Assembly (NCBI GenBank): GCA_964398885.1
Contig: CAYNOU010000053.1
Location: forward strand, 1-18,910
Reading direction: 5' to 3'
Origin: JAGMCF01 sp964398885
GTDB taxonomy: Bacteria > Cloacimonadota > Cloacimonadia > JGIOTU-2
DNA: 18,910 nucleotides
In this document: piece by piece, positions 1 to 7,644 of the stretch
Numbering within the stretch: position 1 is the stretch's first letter
How the letters are laid out: every line of letters starts with the position of its first letter
Position numbers and translations under genes: made by a program
The notes under the pieces: model-generated
What the model saw: the letters and a program-made list of their open reading frames with translations, nothing else
The model's database searches: none
What the model was told of the DNA's origin: nothing

Positions 1-153
1 ACGGCGACTCTGTTTATTTCCGTTTTTATGAGTATTACTGTGCAGACTTGGCAGGATAATGATTTGTTCATGTTTTATTTGCCTTTCTTATTTGAAATGT
101 CGTACAATGTTCCCGCATGGGGCGGAATCGGTACAATTCGTCAACCCAAATGA
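1..153 (+). CDS. C-terminal end of an unidentified plus-strand ORF, cut by the window edge
   Basis: The frame starting at base 1 is open for 50 codons and stops at TGA 151-153. It is the only plus-strand coding candidate I would defend. The translation is rich in hydrophobic and aromatic residues (for example LFMFYLPFLFEMSYNVPAWGG), which would suit the end of a membrane or surface protein, but I do not recognise a family. Base composition is clearly higher in G+C than in the rest of the window, so this may be the older chromosome next to an AT-rich island. It converges on the DUF2971 gene, with 84 bp between the two stop codons. With only 50 codons and no start in view, it could also be chance. 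Confidence 0.35.
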   Translation, partial: TATLFISVFMSITVQTWQDNDLFMFYLPFLFEMSYNVPAWGGIGTIRQPK

Positions 154-163
154 ACAACAAAAG

Positions 164-185
164 GTTTGAATCGTAAGATTCAAAC
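164..185. repeat. Perfect 9-bp stem-loop between two convergent genes
   Basis: GTTTGAATC (164-172) and GATTCAAAC (177-185) form a perfect 9-bp stem around a GTAA loop. It sits between the plus-strand stop at 153 and the minus-strand stop at 238, where a bidirectional terminator would be expected. However, no T-tract follows on either strand, so a classical intrinsic terminator is not supported. The rest of 154-237 shows nothing I can name. Confidence 0.45.
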
Positions 186-237
186 GGAATCAAACAAACC
201 AACTTTACCAGCAGACGCATTGTTAGCCGCAATATAA

Positions 238-1131
238 TCATTGTAAATCTATGTTGGAAAAATTAATATCAATAAAATCTAAATTTTTATAATCTAAGAA
301 ATATCTAATACTTTTCTTTATTATTTCTGTTTTATATCTTGGACCTATTGTTATGGATTCTATGGGACATTCTTTTGGGTTTTCTAATTTTATTGGAAAA
401 GATAAATATGGAATGATAAGATTGTTTTTTACGCGAAATAATATATCCTTAGATAATTTTTTGCGTAATAATATACAAACAAAACGATATTCTTCTTCTG
501 TAATAAAATTATATGATTTAAAAAAAATAGTTTCACGCATAATAAAACCTAAAAATTCGGCAAACAAATTATAATTTTTATGAGATGAAAAGATATTTAG
601 AAATTCTTCGATATTATTAAGAATTTCTGATATTATTTCATTAGGTTTTAATTTCTTATATTCAGGTTTAACTTCCTTAATATAATATTCAATAATCTCT
701 TTGAAATTATTGTCAGATGAATTGATTTGTCTATCAATATATTTTTTTTGTTCTTCTTTGTTGTATGTTATTTTACCATCTTGAAAAATTTTGTTATATT
801 CTTTATCATTAATAAAACATTTCCTCAATTTATCTATATCCAATTTAATATTTAATCCATAATTATTCGCATAACTAGACCAAAGAGAGTAAGAATCAGG
901 ATTTATTGATAATGAAAAAACAAAAGGGATTCGCGAATCTTTTATTTGATTCGTTAATTTCAATGAGATACTAATTTTTTCAGAATTAAGATTATATTCA
1001 GTGTCATGTGGATCATTCAAAAATTTAAAATGCGTAAACCAAATAGATTTACCGTTAATTATACCAAAAAACGAATCTAAATTAGTATAATGATATAAAT
1101 ATTTATTTTGTGTTTGATTGTTTATTAACAT
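238..1131 (-). CDS. DUF2971 family protein
   Basis: A soluble protein of 297 aa from the chosen start. The N-terminus carries the DUF2971 signature: a YLYHYTN segment, then SIWFTHFKFLNDPHDTEY (the ...lw.s....lNDp.E pattern), and near residue 220 an EEEYRFVC segment that is also typical. The start at ATG 1131 is preferred over an upstream in-frame ATG because AAGGGAATT precedes it at good spacing. The biochemical function of DUF2971 is not established; such genes are often found in defence islands and next to restriction systems, as here. There are no membrane segments or signal peptide. Composition matches the AT-rich neighbours to its right, not the higher-GC edge to its left. Confidence 0.8.
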   Translation of the reverse strand: MLINNQTQNKYLYHYTNLDSFFGIINGKSIWFTHFKFLNDPHDTEYNLNSEKISISLKLTNQIKDSRIPFVFSLSINPDSYSLWSSYANNYGLNIKLDIDKLRKCFINDKEYNKIFQDGKITYNKEEQKKYIDRQINSSDNNFKEIIEYYIKEVKPEYKKLKPNEIISEILNNIEEFLNIFSSHKNYNLFAEFLGFIMRETIFFKSYNFITEEEYRFVCILLRKKLSKDILFRVKNNLIIPYLSFPIKLENPKECPIESITIGPRYKTEIIKKSIRYFLDYKNLDFIDINFSNIDLQ

Positions 1132-1292
1132 AATTCCCTTCTTTTCATTATTATATTTTTCATATAACACATGTATCCCTTACAAAAATGTCGTGAACCC
1201 ACCAGAATTTGGGGTGTATACGACAATTGTTGTGTATTTCTACTTTTTAGCTTTCGATATTTTCTTTTTAAGCAATTTATCTTTATCACCAT
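1125..1292 (-). CDS. Possible 55-aa upstream ORF overlapping the DUF2971 start
   Basis: ATG 1292 has an upstream AAGGAATT and opens a 55-codon frame ending at TAA 1125-1127, so its stop overlaps the DUF2971 start region (ATG 1131) by a few bases. That arrangement would allow translational coupling. The product is basic (MVIKINCLKRKYRKLKSRN...) and matches nothing I recognise. The frame runs through the hairpin at 1189-1225, which argues equally for an untranslated structured leader. Low confidence as a real gene. Confidence 0.2.
   Translation of the reverse strand: MVIKINCLKRKYRKLKSRNTQQLSYTPQILVGSRHFCKGYMCYMKNIIMKRRELC
1189..1225. repeat. Interrupted stem-loop upstream of the DUF2971 gene
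   Basis: TGTCGT (1189-1194) pairs with ACGACA (1220-1225), and CCCA (1198-1201) with TGGG (1210-1213), around an AT-rich loop. It is more GC-rich than the flanks and lies about 60 bp before the DUF2971 start. It could be a leader structure or a short insertion remnant. The rest of the 1171-1366 gap shows no other clear signal. Confidence 0.35.
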
Positions 1293-1366
1293 TTTAATTC
1301 CTTATTTAAAATTAGAAATTTTACATAATAAAGTGATATAGTTTTACTAATCATAAAATATGCTTT

Positions 1367-3708
1367 TTAAATATTAACTTCAACAATCTGTAAAGTATCC
1401 TGACCTAAAATATCTACTACCCGAACAGCGACTTTGTATTTCCCGGATTTTTCATAAGTATGCTTTGCAGAAATGAATTCTAATTTATTATTCTTTTNNN
1501 NNNNNNNNNNNNNNNNNNNNNNNNNNNNNNNNNNNNNNNNNNNNNNNNNNNNNNNNNNNNNNNNNNNNNNNNNNNNNNNNNNNNNNNNNNNNNNNNNCCG
1601 GATTTTTCATAAGTATGCTTTGCAGAAATGAATTCTAATTTATTATTCTTTTTTGTTCTAAAAGACTGCCATTCGTTTTCAAATATGTAATTTCCCGACC
1701 AAACTTCTTTACAATCTTCACCTTTACCAACCTTGATAATTTCTTTCTTACTTTGATAATCAAAATCTACAGCCCAATAATCTATCCAATCTGTCCAACT
1801 TTCAGTAAGTATTTCTCGAGTGAATTTACCTTCTTTATCTTTTGAAATCTTGATAATATTTCCACTTTCAATAATTACCTTACTGCCATCTTTTTTTAAT
1901 TTGTTCTCTATTTTTTCCAAATCATCTTGCGTGTATTTTGTTACAAAATCTTTTAATTCTATTTTAATTGATTTTTCTTTAATTATTGGATTGATCTCTA
2001 AATATGCAACATCGTAGAATTTTACCTGACCTTTTGCAACTGCTCTTTTATCAAAAACCTCTCTTGGGATATTTTTTAATCGTAAATTTACTCCATATCC
2101 TTCTAATTCTTGTTCTATGAATGGTTTTACTCCCATTTCAAATTCAAATCCAAGAACATCTATTTTTGTAATTGTTTTATCAACACATTCTTCTAAAACT
2201 TCTTCAATATCTGCTTTTGTAACAGGAAAATCTATTGGTCCTACATAAACAAATCTATCTGCTTTTTGACCGTGAAGTGTTTTAAATCCTTTTATTCTTT
2301 TAGCTTTGTAACCTTCTAAAATTAAACCAATATATTGCTCTTGCTTGGCTTCAAGTTGTTTTTGTTGGTCTTCTTCTGGTAAATCTGTATTTACTTTAAG
2401 GAAATATCTTCTTTCATATTTTCCTAAATTTAATATTTCAAAGGCGCGGTAATTCTTTCCTTTGTTTTTTAATTCCCTTTGCACTTTTATCATTCTTTTA
2501 CGGGTTGTATGAATGGCAAACCTTCCAAGGTCTGCAACTATCCATTTTCTACCCAGCTTTTCAGCAACTGCTGCTGTTGTCCCTGAACCACAAAAAATAT
2601 CTGAAACTAAATCTCCTTCATTTGAAGATGCTTTTATTATTCTTTCAAGAAGCTTTTCAGGTTTTTGTGTTGCATAACCTAAATCTTCAGGATTACCTTG
2701 TGCTAAAATATCAATTAAAAACCAATCTCTAGGTTTTACACCAATTATTTCATCTTCATATTGTCTATATGTTAAATTGGGATAATTTTTTTCTTGTTCT
2801 AATGTAAGATTTGCCATCTGTTGAACTGGACTTCCTTTAATATTTCTTCCTCTAATACAAAATTTCCTTCCATTATTATCAGTATATCTAAATTTCTTTC
2901 TTGATTGAGGTTCAAGTTCTAAAGCAACATCTTGCCAATTGAAAACTGGTTTTTTTTCTTTCCAATAAAATAATATATCATCATGTTTTCTGTTCCAATA
3001 ACTTTTATTGTGTTCATACCATCTATAACACCAAGATATTTTATTTTTAAAATTATGGATACCAAAAATATCATCTGCTATCAATTTAAGATATGAACTT
3101 ACTCTCCAATCACAATGAACATAAAGAGAACCATCATCAGCCAGTAAATCGTGCATAAGTTTTAGTCTTTCATACATTATAGTAAGATAAGATGAAATTC
3201 CTTTTCCCCAGGTGTCTCTGTAGGCAATTTCTTCTATTACAGATTGTTTTTTTGTAACATCATTATCACCAATTTTTACATCATAAGAGAAGTCTGCACC
3301 AACAGCAAATGGTGGGTCTATATAAAATAATTTAATACCGCCTTGTTTTTCAATTTCTTCTCTTAAAGGACCATTTAAAAGAGAAGAAAGAATCAATTTA
3401 TTATCACCCCAGATAAGTTTATTTGTCCAACCTTTTAACTGTCTTCCTCTTGTATCTACTTCAAAAAGTGTAGTAGGAGAATCCTTATGTTTTATTTCTC
3501 TTCTTGGTTCATCAATTTGTTCAATAGAATGAAAAGGAAGCACAACATTAGTTACTTCTTCATTTCTACCGTTCCAAAAAAGAAACACATCTTCATCATC
3601 TTTTGAAAGTTTATAGATATATTCTTTAGGAATGGTTTTTCCTTCTTTTATTAATGATAATACAAAATTCTTTTCTTTTTCGGAAAGGTTGTTTTTTTCT
3701 TTAATCAT
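1367..3708 (-). CDS. mod: Type III restriction-modification DNA methyltransferase (Mod)
   Basis: An N6-adenine methyltransferase that sets site specificity for a type III R-M complex. DPPF (residues 131-134) is the catalytic motif IV. DIFCGSGTT (370-378) is the S-adenosylmethionine-binding motif I, following it in the beta-class order. The region between (about 210-345) would hold the target-recognition domain, and YATQKPEKLL precedes motif I as is usual. ATG 3708 has GGAG 5 nt upstream. The gene is crossed by 100 Ns at 1498-1597. The 55 bp on either side of the Ns are identical; collapsing them gives 2187 nt, an uninterrupted 728-codon frame ending at TAA 1367-1369 with the tail GKYKVAVRVVDILGQDTLQI, a typical Mod C-terminus. 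The gene is probably intact. It lies downstream of res, the reverse of the common mod-res order, and has its own leader. Confidence 0.93.
1443..1652. other. Scaffold gap with a duplicated 55-bp contig overlap (assembly artefact)
   Basis: Bases 1443-1497 and 1598-1652 are identical over all 55 positions and flank exactly 100 Ns. A 100-N spacer is the usual placeholder for a gap of unknown size, and a fixed-length end overlap is what adjoining de Bruijn-graph contigs share. The true sequence most likely lacks the Ns and one 55-bp copy. Confidence 0.93.
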
Positions 3709-3896
3709 ATTAGCTCCATATTAAGCAGGACTTGAGTCGCAACGACCAACGGGAGTGTGACTCGAGGATTGCGAAGGGTGTCTGTTCTCGACTCAGCGCT
3801 TCGCTTTCGAGTCAAGTCCAGCCTGGTTTTTCTATATTGTATCGTATTGATGATGATTTTTTTTTCTTTTTCGGAGAGGATATTTTTATTAATCAT
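3705..3896 (-). pseudogene. Duplicated Mod N-terminus running into a palindromic element; coupled upstream ORF
   Basis: This 63-codon frame begins MINKNILSEKEKKIIINTI, clearly a second copy of the mod start (MIKEKNNLSEKEKNFVLSLI). After about 21 residues it enters the GC-rich palindromic element at 3724-3824 and loses similarity. ATG 3896 has an AAGGA site. The stop TGA (3705-3707) overlaps the real mod ATG in an ATGA arrangement, so ribosomes translating it could re-initiate on mod. I read it as the old mod start, separated from the gene by an insertion and now perhaps serving as a leader peptide. It could equally be a non-functional relic. Confidence 0.6.
3724..3824. repeat. GC-rich palindromic element (MITE/REP-like) just upstream of mod
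   Basis: About 100 bp of markedly higher G+C in an AT-rich setting. The ends are imperfect inverted repeats: GGACTTGAGTCG (3728-3739) against CGAGTCAAGTCC (3808-3819), one mismatch in 12. Four copies of a GAGTC/GACTC motif, mostly with an adjacent CG, lie inside in alternating orientation (near 3735, 3759, 3790 and 3809), so the whole can fold into a compound hairpin. It separates two copies of the mod N-terminus. There is no transposase or obvious target-site duplication. The class is inferred from structure only. Confidence 0.6.
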
Positions 3897-3911
3897 AATT
3901 TATTCCTTATT

Positions 3912-3933
3912 GCGAGAGGGTAAACCCTCACGC
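3912..3933. repeat. Stem-loop in the leader of the mod operon
   Basis: GCGAGAGGG (3912-3920), loop TAAA, CCCTCACGC (3925-3933): a 9-bp stem with one mismatch. On the minus strand it lies after the terminator at 3940-3960 and immediately before the AAGGA site of the duplicated Mod start, so it would be in the 5' untranslated leader. It could act as a second termination hairpin or a leader structure; no T-tract follows. Confidence 0.4.
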
Positions 3934-3939
3934 TAAATC

Positions 3940-3960
3940 AAAAAACCGTTCTAAAGAACG
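3940..3960 (-). terminator. Intrinsic terminator of the res-PIN-partner operon
   Basis: On the minus strand CGTTC-TTTA-GAACG is followed by G and six Ts (plus-strand A run 3940-3945). The stem is short (5 bp) but the T-run is good. It lies 28 bp beyond the stop of the small PIN partner and before the mod leader, separating res and mod into different transcripts. Confidence 0.6.
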
Positions 3961-3988
3961 CTAATCAATTAAGGTTTAATCCGATTTA

Positions 3989-4156
3989 TCATCTTTTATC
4001 AGTTTTATATTCTGCAGATTTTTCGTTAATGCAATATTTTTCTCGTATTTTTTTCATATCTCTTTTTTCCAATTCGGGATTTTTTGAATATTTTTTGGAT
4101 AATTCTTCCCGGATTTTTCTCATCATTTTCACTGCATCAAAATTTTTATTTTTCAT
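3989..4156 (-). CDS. Small charged protein paired with the PIN-domain gene (probable antitoxin)
   Basis: A 55-aa, lysine- and glutamate-rich protein beginning MKNKNFDAVKMMRKIREELS and continuing with a KNPELEKRDMKKIREKY segment. It resembles the small helical proteins found next to stand-alone PIN-domain genes. ATG 4156 lies inside the PIN gene (11-bp overlap), an arrangement that keeps the two products in step. The antitoxin role is inferred from partner, size and overlap. Gene order is toxin first, the reverse of most vapBC pairs, and no classical DNA-binding fold is evident. Confidence 0.7.
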   Translation of the reverse strand: MKNKNFDAVKMMRKIREELSKKYSKNPELEKRDMKKIREKYCINEKSAEYKTDKR

Positions 4157-4601
4157 CTAAAATCTCCCTTGGAGTTCTTATTTCTAACAAAGGATAACCA
4201 TATTTTAAATTAACTGAATTATATTTTCTAATTCTGTTTAAATTTACAATATGTTTAAAATTCCAACTAACTAATATATCAACTTTATTTAGGGTTGCAA
4301 GGGCTATGTGTCTGGTATCTATAAGGTGATTTTTTGAAACCACTTTTTCCATCAAATATTTATTTGAAAGTTCAATAGCTTCATCTGATAATAGAATAAT
4401 TTCTTTTGATTTTTCAGGAATTTTTTGTATTATATCACGAACTTTTTTTGGTGCTTCTTCCAATTCCTTTAATGTTATTTCAGATATAATAGCAATCTTT
4501 CTGCCCATTATAAATTCATTTATAAGTTTAATAGACCATTCTTCAAATTCTTCGTCAAAACAGCCGCCAATTACAGAAGTATCAATATAAATTTTATCCA
4601 T
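4146..4601 (-). CDS. PIN-domain nuclease, VapC-like toxin
   Basis: A 151-aa PIN-domain protein, a Mg-dependent RNase fold used by VapC toxins. The expected acidic residues are in order: D7 in YIDTSVIGG, E46 in TLKELEEA, D95 in LIDTRHIALA and D108 in VDILVSWNFKHI. The SWNFKHI box is typical of the PIN group seen as two-gene toxin-antitoxin pairs. ATG 4601 is chosen because MDKIYIDTSV is the usual beginning and a GAG lies upstream; an upstream extension would overlap res and adds low-complexity sequence. It starts 19 bp after the res stop and overlaps its 55-aa partner, so it probably belongs to the res transcript. The RNA target is unknown. Confidence 0.85.
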   Translation of the reverse strand: MDKIYIDTSVIGGCFDEEFEEWSIKLINEFIMGRKIAIISEITLKELEEAPKKVRDIIQKIPEKSKEIILLSDEAIELSNKYLMEKVVSKNHLIDTRHIALATLNKVDILVSWNFKHIVNLNRIRKYNSVNLKYGYPLLEIRTPREILDEK

Positions 4602-4620
4602 AAATATTATCTCAAATTTC

Positions 4621-7299
4621 TTATAATGAAAATAATTCAATAACATCTTTAAAATCAAATAAATCTTTTTTATATTTTTCCCATTTTTCTTGTTTAACAT
4701 ACAAAGGAATATATGTAAAATTTTCTTTACTTTTATTTACATCTTCACACCAAATTTTCAATCTTCTAATTTTTCTTATATCATCCAAATCTTCTCTGCC
4801 TTTTGTCTCAATAATAAATATGGTTCTTTCATCTTTTTTTACTATAAAATCAGGATAATAATCGTGTATATTTCCATCTTCACCTTGATATTCCATTTTA
4901 AAATGAATGCTGTAAATGTTTTTTACAAAAGAGATAATGTCTTCACAATTATCAAGATATTTTGCAAATTCAAGTTCAAAATCTAAATCACCGATAATTT
5001 TATTGAAAACTGATTTTTTTGATATAATGTATTCTTGATTATTAAATACCATTGGTTTTACTTTTCTTAGTTTTATGTAGGTTTTTTTAAGTTCTGCACT
5101 TCCTCTATCTGTAATTGTCAAATTTGATATTGCTTTTCTAAAAACATTAAATATAGTGATTTTGGCATTAAGTTCGGAAAGATTTCTGATTATATTTTTA
5201 TCTTCAAGCTCAACTATATCTGTAAAAAGATGATAAACAATAAAATCTCTTACTTTTGGATATAATACTTCAAATCCACTGAATAATTTATTTTCTTTAA
5301 GAATTACATTTGTAAAGAAGGCTATAACATTTCTATAATTAATTACAGTTTCCTTAAAATCAATTTTATGAGAGAAATTTCCTTCAAAATCTTCAAATAT
5401 TATTTCTCTAATCTCATCTAGATTAAAATGTTTTACAGTAATTTTATCAAACTTAAATTTATTAATATCTATTAATTCCAATTTTTTATATTCTCTGTAA
5501 ATTCTTGGAGTTAATAAAGGAATTTTTATATCTAATCTATCAAGGTCTTTATTTTTGTTTTCAATATCTGGTTCAATAATTAAAGGTAATTTGGGTTTTA
5601 CATATTTGCCCATTTTTCTATAGCCAAGTTCAACACCTTCTTCTTTAATTGTTTCAACAAACTCAATAAATTTATTTGTTCCAATAATTGATAATTCTTC
5701 TGTAACATCACGAGGAAACATTTTTCTTATTCCTCTTCCTATTGTTTGTTCTGGTAAAATATTGCTATTATCTGAATATGGTCTGAGACCAACTACTGTA
5801 GTAACATTTTGCACATCCCAGCCTTCTCTTAGCATTAAAACTGATACTATGGCTTTGTAAGGACTTTTTTCAGAATCAACCGCATCAGCATCTTTTCTTA
5901 ATTTTTCTAATTCATCTTTTGATCTTTTTGTGCTGGTACTTTCAGAAACTTCACCACTTTTATTTGTATGAATTAATAAAACAGCATTTTTAAATTCTGG
6001 ATAGTAAGCTTCTAAATGTTGTGCTACTTCATTACTTTCATTTGTAGTAGTAGTCATAATAAAGAGTAAAGGTATTTTTACTTTCTTCAGATTTTCATAT
6101 TGCTTTTGCCATTCTGTAACACCTAAAGTTATGTAATCTTTATATTTTTCTACAATTTTATCAGACTCTTTCTCTTTAAGTTTAGCTCTTGAAACAATAT
6201 CCGGTAGAACAAGTTTTTTTACTACATCCTGTTTTATTGCTTCTACTAATGGGTAATCACATATTGTTTGTACAAAAATTGCTCCACCTCTATGTTTTGG
6301 TGTAGCAGTTAAATCTATTTGTAAAGATAAAGGTTTGTTATATTTTAATTTAAGTGTATTGTTTATATCTTCTATATTTTTAAACCAGGCTAAACTTTCG
6401 TCATGAATATGATGAGCTTCATCGTTAATAATCAACAAATCTTTAATCTTATCACTTCTTAATATTCTTCCTAAATCTGTGCCTTTATCTTTGTCGGCAT
6501 AAGGACTTGGTTTTTCTCCCACAAAGTATTTTTCAACATTATCATCTTCAAAAGTAGGTTCAGATGATTTATCTAAGAAAATTCTATGTACATTAGTTAA
6601 GAATAAATTTCCGGAAGGAGAGATTGCTTTTACTTCATCTTGTAAATGAACTGTCATTTGAAAATCAGTATTCCAGTCTCTATCTCTCCAACCGTTATCT
6701 GGTTTTATGGGATCTTCATTAAAAATTTTTAGACCTTCAAAATCTTTTTTTAGTCTATTCAAAACAATAATATTTGGAGTAATCATAAGAATATTTTTTG
6801 AAAGTTTGGATTCTTTTTCATATAATTTATTAAAATATGACCAAGCTACAACAAGAGAAGCAACTTTTGTTTTTCCTGTTCCTGTTGCCATTTTAATTAC
6901 GAATCTAAGCCAACTCTCATCAAACATTCCCGTACTCACTTCTTGAGAAGAATCAAATCTAATAAGGTCATATTTATCTCTAACTTTCGCAACTTCATAA
7001 AGATAAATGATTGATTCTATTGCTTCTCGTTGTGCAAAATAATAGCAAAATTCAATTTCTTCATCATTTTGAATTTTAACATGTTTTTTATTAAACCAAT
7101 GATTTAATAATGCTTTTGAAGTTTCTGTTGCAACTTCGTAATTTTTATTTCTCCATTCATAAACCTTTTCTCTTATAATTTGTACCAAAGGTGGCATTAA
7201 TTGTGAATATGCAAATTGTAAACGTTCTTGTGTAGAAGGTCTCCACCTTGTATCTGGTGGCATAATTTTATATGGGTTTTTTATGAATTTTTTTGGCAT
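4621..7299 (-). CDS. res: Type III restriction endonuclease subunit (Res), helicase-nuclease
   Basis: An 892-aa superfamily 2 helicase/translocase with a C-terminal nuclease. MATGTGKT (137-144) is Walker A, INDEAHH (DEAH 293-296) Walker B, LTATP (330-334) motif III, and QTIGRGIRK is motif VI. The C-terminal PD-(D/E)xK nuclease is visible as YYPDFIV (D817) and IIETKG (E831, K833). The protein would translocate along or signal through DNA with Mod and cut next to unmethylated sites. ATG 7299 has TAGGATAA upstream. All catalytic motifs are intact. It lies upstream of a PIN toxin pair, with mod in the following transcription unit. Confidence 0.92.
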   Translation of the reverse strand: MPKKFIKNPYKIMPPDTRWRPSTQERLQFAYSQLMPPLVQIIREKVYEWRNKNYEVATETSKALLNHWFNKKHVKIQNDEEIEFCYYFAQREAIESIIYLYEVAKVRDKYDLIRFDSSQEVSTGMFDESWLRFVIKMATGTGKTKVASLVVAWSYFNKLYEKESKLSKNILMITPNIIVLNRLKKDFEGLKIFNEDPIKPDNGWRDRDWNTDFQMTVHLQDEVKAISPSGNLFLTNVHRIFLDKSSEPTFEDDNVEKYFVGEKPSPYADKDKGTDLGRILRSDKIKDLLIINDEAHHIHDESLAWFKNIEDINNTLKLKYNKPLSLQIDLTATPKHRGGAIFVQTICDYPLVEAIKQDVVKKLVLPDIVSRAKLKEKESDKIVEKYKDYITLGVTEWQKQYENLKKVKIPLLFIMTTTTNESNEVAQHLEAYYPEFKNAVLLIHTNKSGEVSESTSTKRSKDELEKLRKDADAVDSEKSPYKAIVSVLMLREGWDVQNVTTVVGLRPYSDNSNILPEQTIGRGIRKMFPRDVTEELSIIGTNKFIEFVETIKEEGVELGYRKMGKYVKPKLPLIIEPDIENKNKDLDRLDIKIPLLTPRIYREYKKLELIDINKFKFDKITVKHFNLDEIREIIFEDFEGNFSHKIDFKETVINYRNVIAFFTNVILKENKLFSGFEVLYPKVRDFIVYHLFTDIVELEDKNIIRNLSELNAKITIFNVFRKAISNLTITDRGSAELKKTYIKLRKVKPMVFNNQEYIISKKSVFNKIIGDLDFELEFAKYLDNCEDIISFVKNIYSIHFKMEYQGEDGNIHDYYPDFIVKKDERTIFIIETKGREDLDDIRKIRRLKIWCEDVNKSKENFTYIPLYVKQEKWEKYKKDLFDFKDVIELFSL

Positions 7300-7324
7300 A
7301 ATTTATCCTATTAAATTAATTTTA

Positions 7325-7411
7325 TTAATCTTCATAATCTTTATCTTCACTTAATAATTTAAAACCATATTCTAATCTTTCATTAAATTTATTTCTTTTA
7401 TATTTTTTCAT
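7325..7411 (-). CDS. Possible 28-aa ORF upstream of res
   Basis: ATG 7411 opens 28 codons (MKKYKRNKFNERLEYGFKLL, then an acidic tail) ending 25 bp before the res start. The amphipathic, charged composition looks protein-like, but there is no good ribosome-binding site and I recognise no family. It may be a leader peptide or the tail of a lost gene. Confidence 0.25.
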   Translation of the reverse strand: MKKYKRNKFNERLEYGFKLLSEDKDYED

Positions 7412-7447
7412 TTTTGAAACATGGTTGGTGGTTATATGTTTAATAAA

Positions 7448-7585
7448 TTACTGTATAGCTCTATTAACTAAAAAATTGATAAAATCATTGATAATTTTTT
7501 TCATATTTTTATTAATTATATAATCATTTTCATTAATCTTAATAAATCCATTTTCGATTCCGTTTCCGCAATCTCCATTCAGCAT
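7448..7585 (-). pseudogene. 45-codon ORF whose start derives from a homocysteine methyltransferase
   Basis: ATG 7585 overlaps the CARF gene stop (TAATG). The first codons read GDCGNGIEN, matching the NCGxGxxxM zinc-site segment of homocysteine S-methyltransferases. The following 30 residues are AT-rich sequence without similarity to that family. The similarity ends at the same place as the 95-bp direct repeat (7550), so this is the copy-1 stub of the methyltransferase fragment that continues correctly in copy 2 at 16253-16534. Probably not a functional protein. Confidence 0.5.
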
Positions 7586-7644
7586 TATTTCATATCCTCT
7601 AAGAGCTTCTTTCCTTTTTCAGTAATTACATATTTTTGTTTTGT
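7550..7644. repeat. 95-bp direct repeat, copy 1, at the downstream edge of the cas module
   Basis: Bases 7550-7644 match 16499-16593 at 92 of 95 positions with no gaps and a constant offset of 8949. Differences are at 7556, 7566 and 7621. The unit contains the last 19 codons of the CARF gene, its TAATG junction and the start of the methyltransferase fragment. The two copies enclose the whole type III CRISPR module. Confidence 0.93.

Noticed and set aside
164..240. GTTAGCCGC / GCGGCTAAC next to the DUF2971 stop, with an internal hairpin, like an integron attC site
   Set aside because: No matching partner box (RYYYAAC or GTTRRRY at the right spacing) is found on either strand, so an attC site is not supported.
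2505..2732. Plus-strand ORFs opposite mod, res, cas10 and other genes
   Set aside because: They are antisense to strongly conserved genes, have no ribosome sites or recognisable domains, and are expected in AT-rich shadow frames.
4602..4700. N-terminal extension of the PIN protein
   Set aside because: It overlaps the res C-terminus, is low-complexity, and MDKIYIDTSV is the standard PIN start with a nearby ribosome site.
4690..4986. Plus-strand hydrophobic ORF opposite the res nuclease domain
   Set aside because: It is the complement of Lys/Glu-rich codons, giving false Phe/Ile-rich membrane-like sequence; the PD-(D/E)xK motif on the minus strand is the real coding signal.
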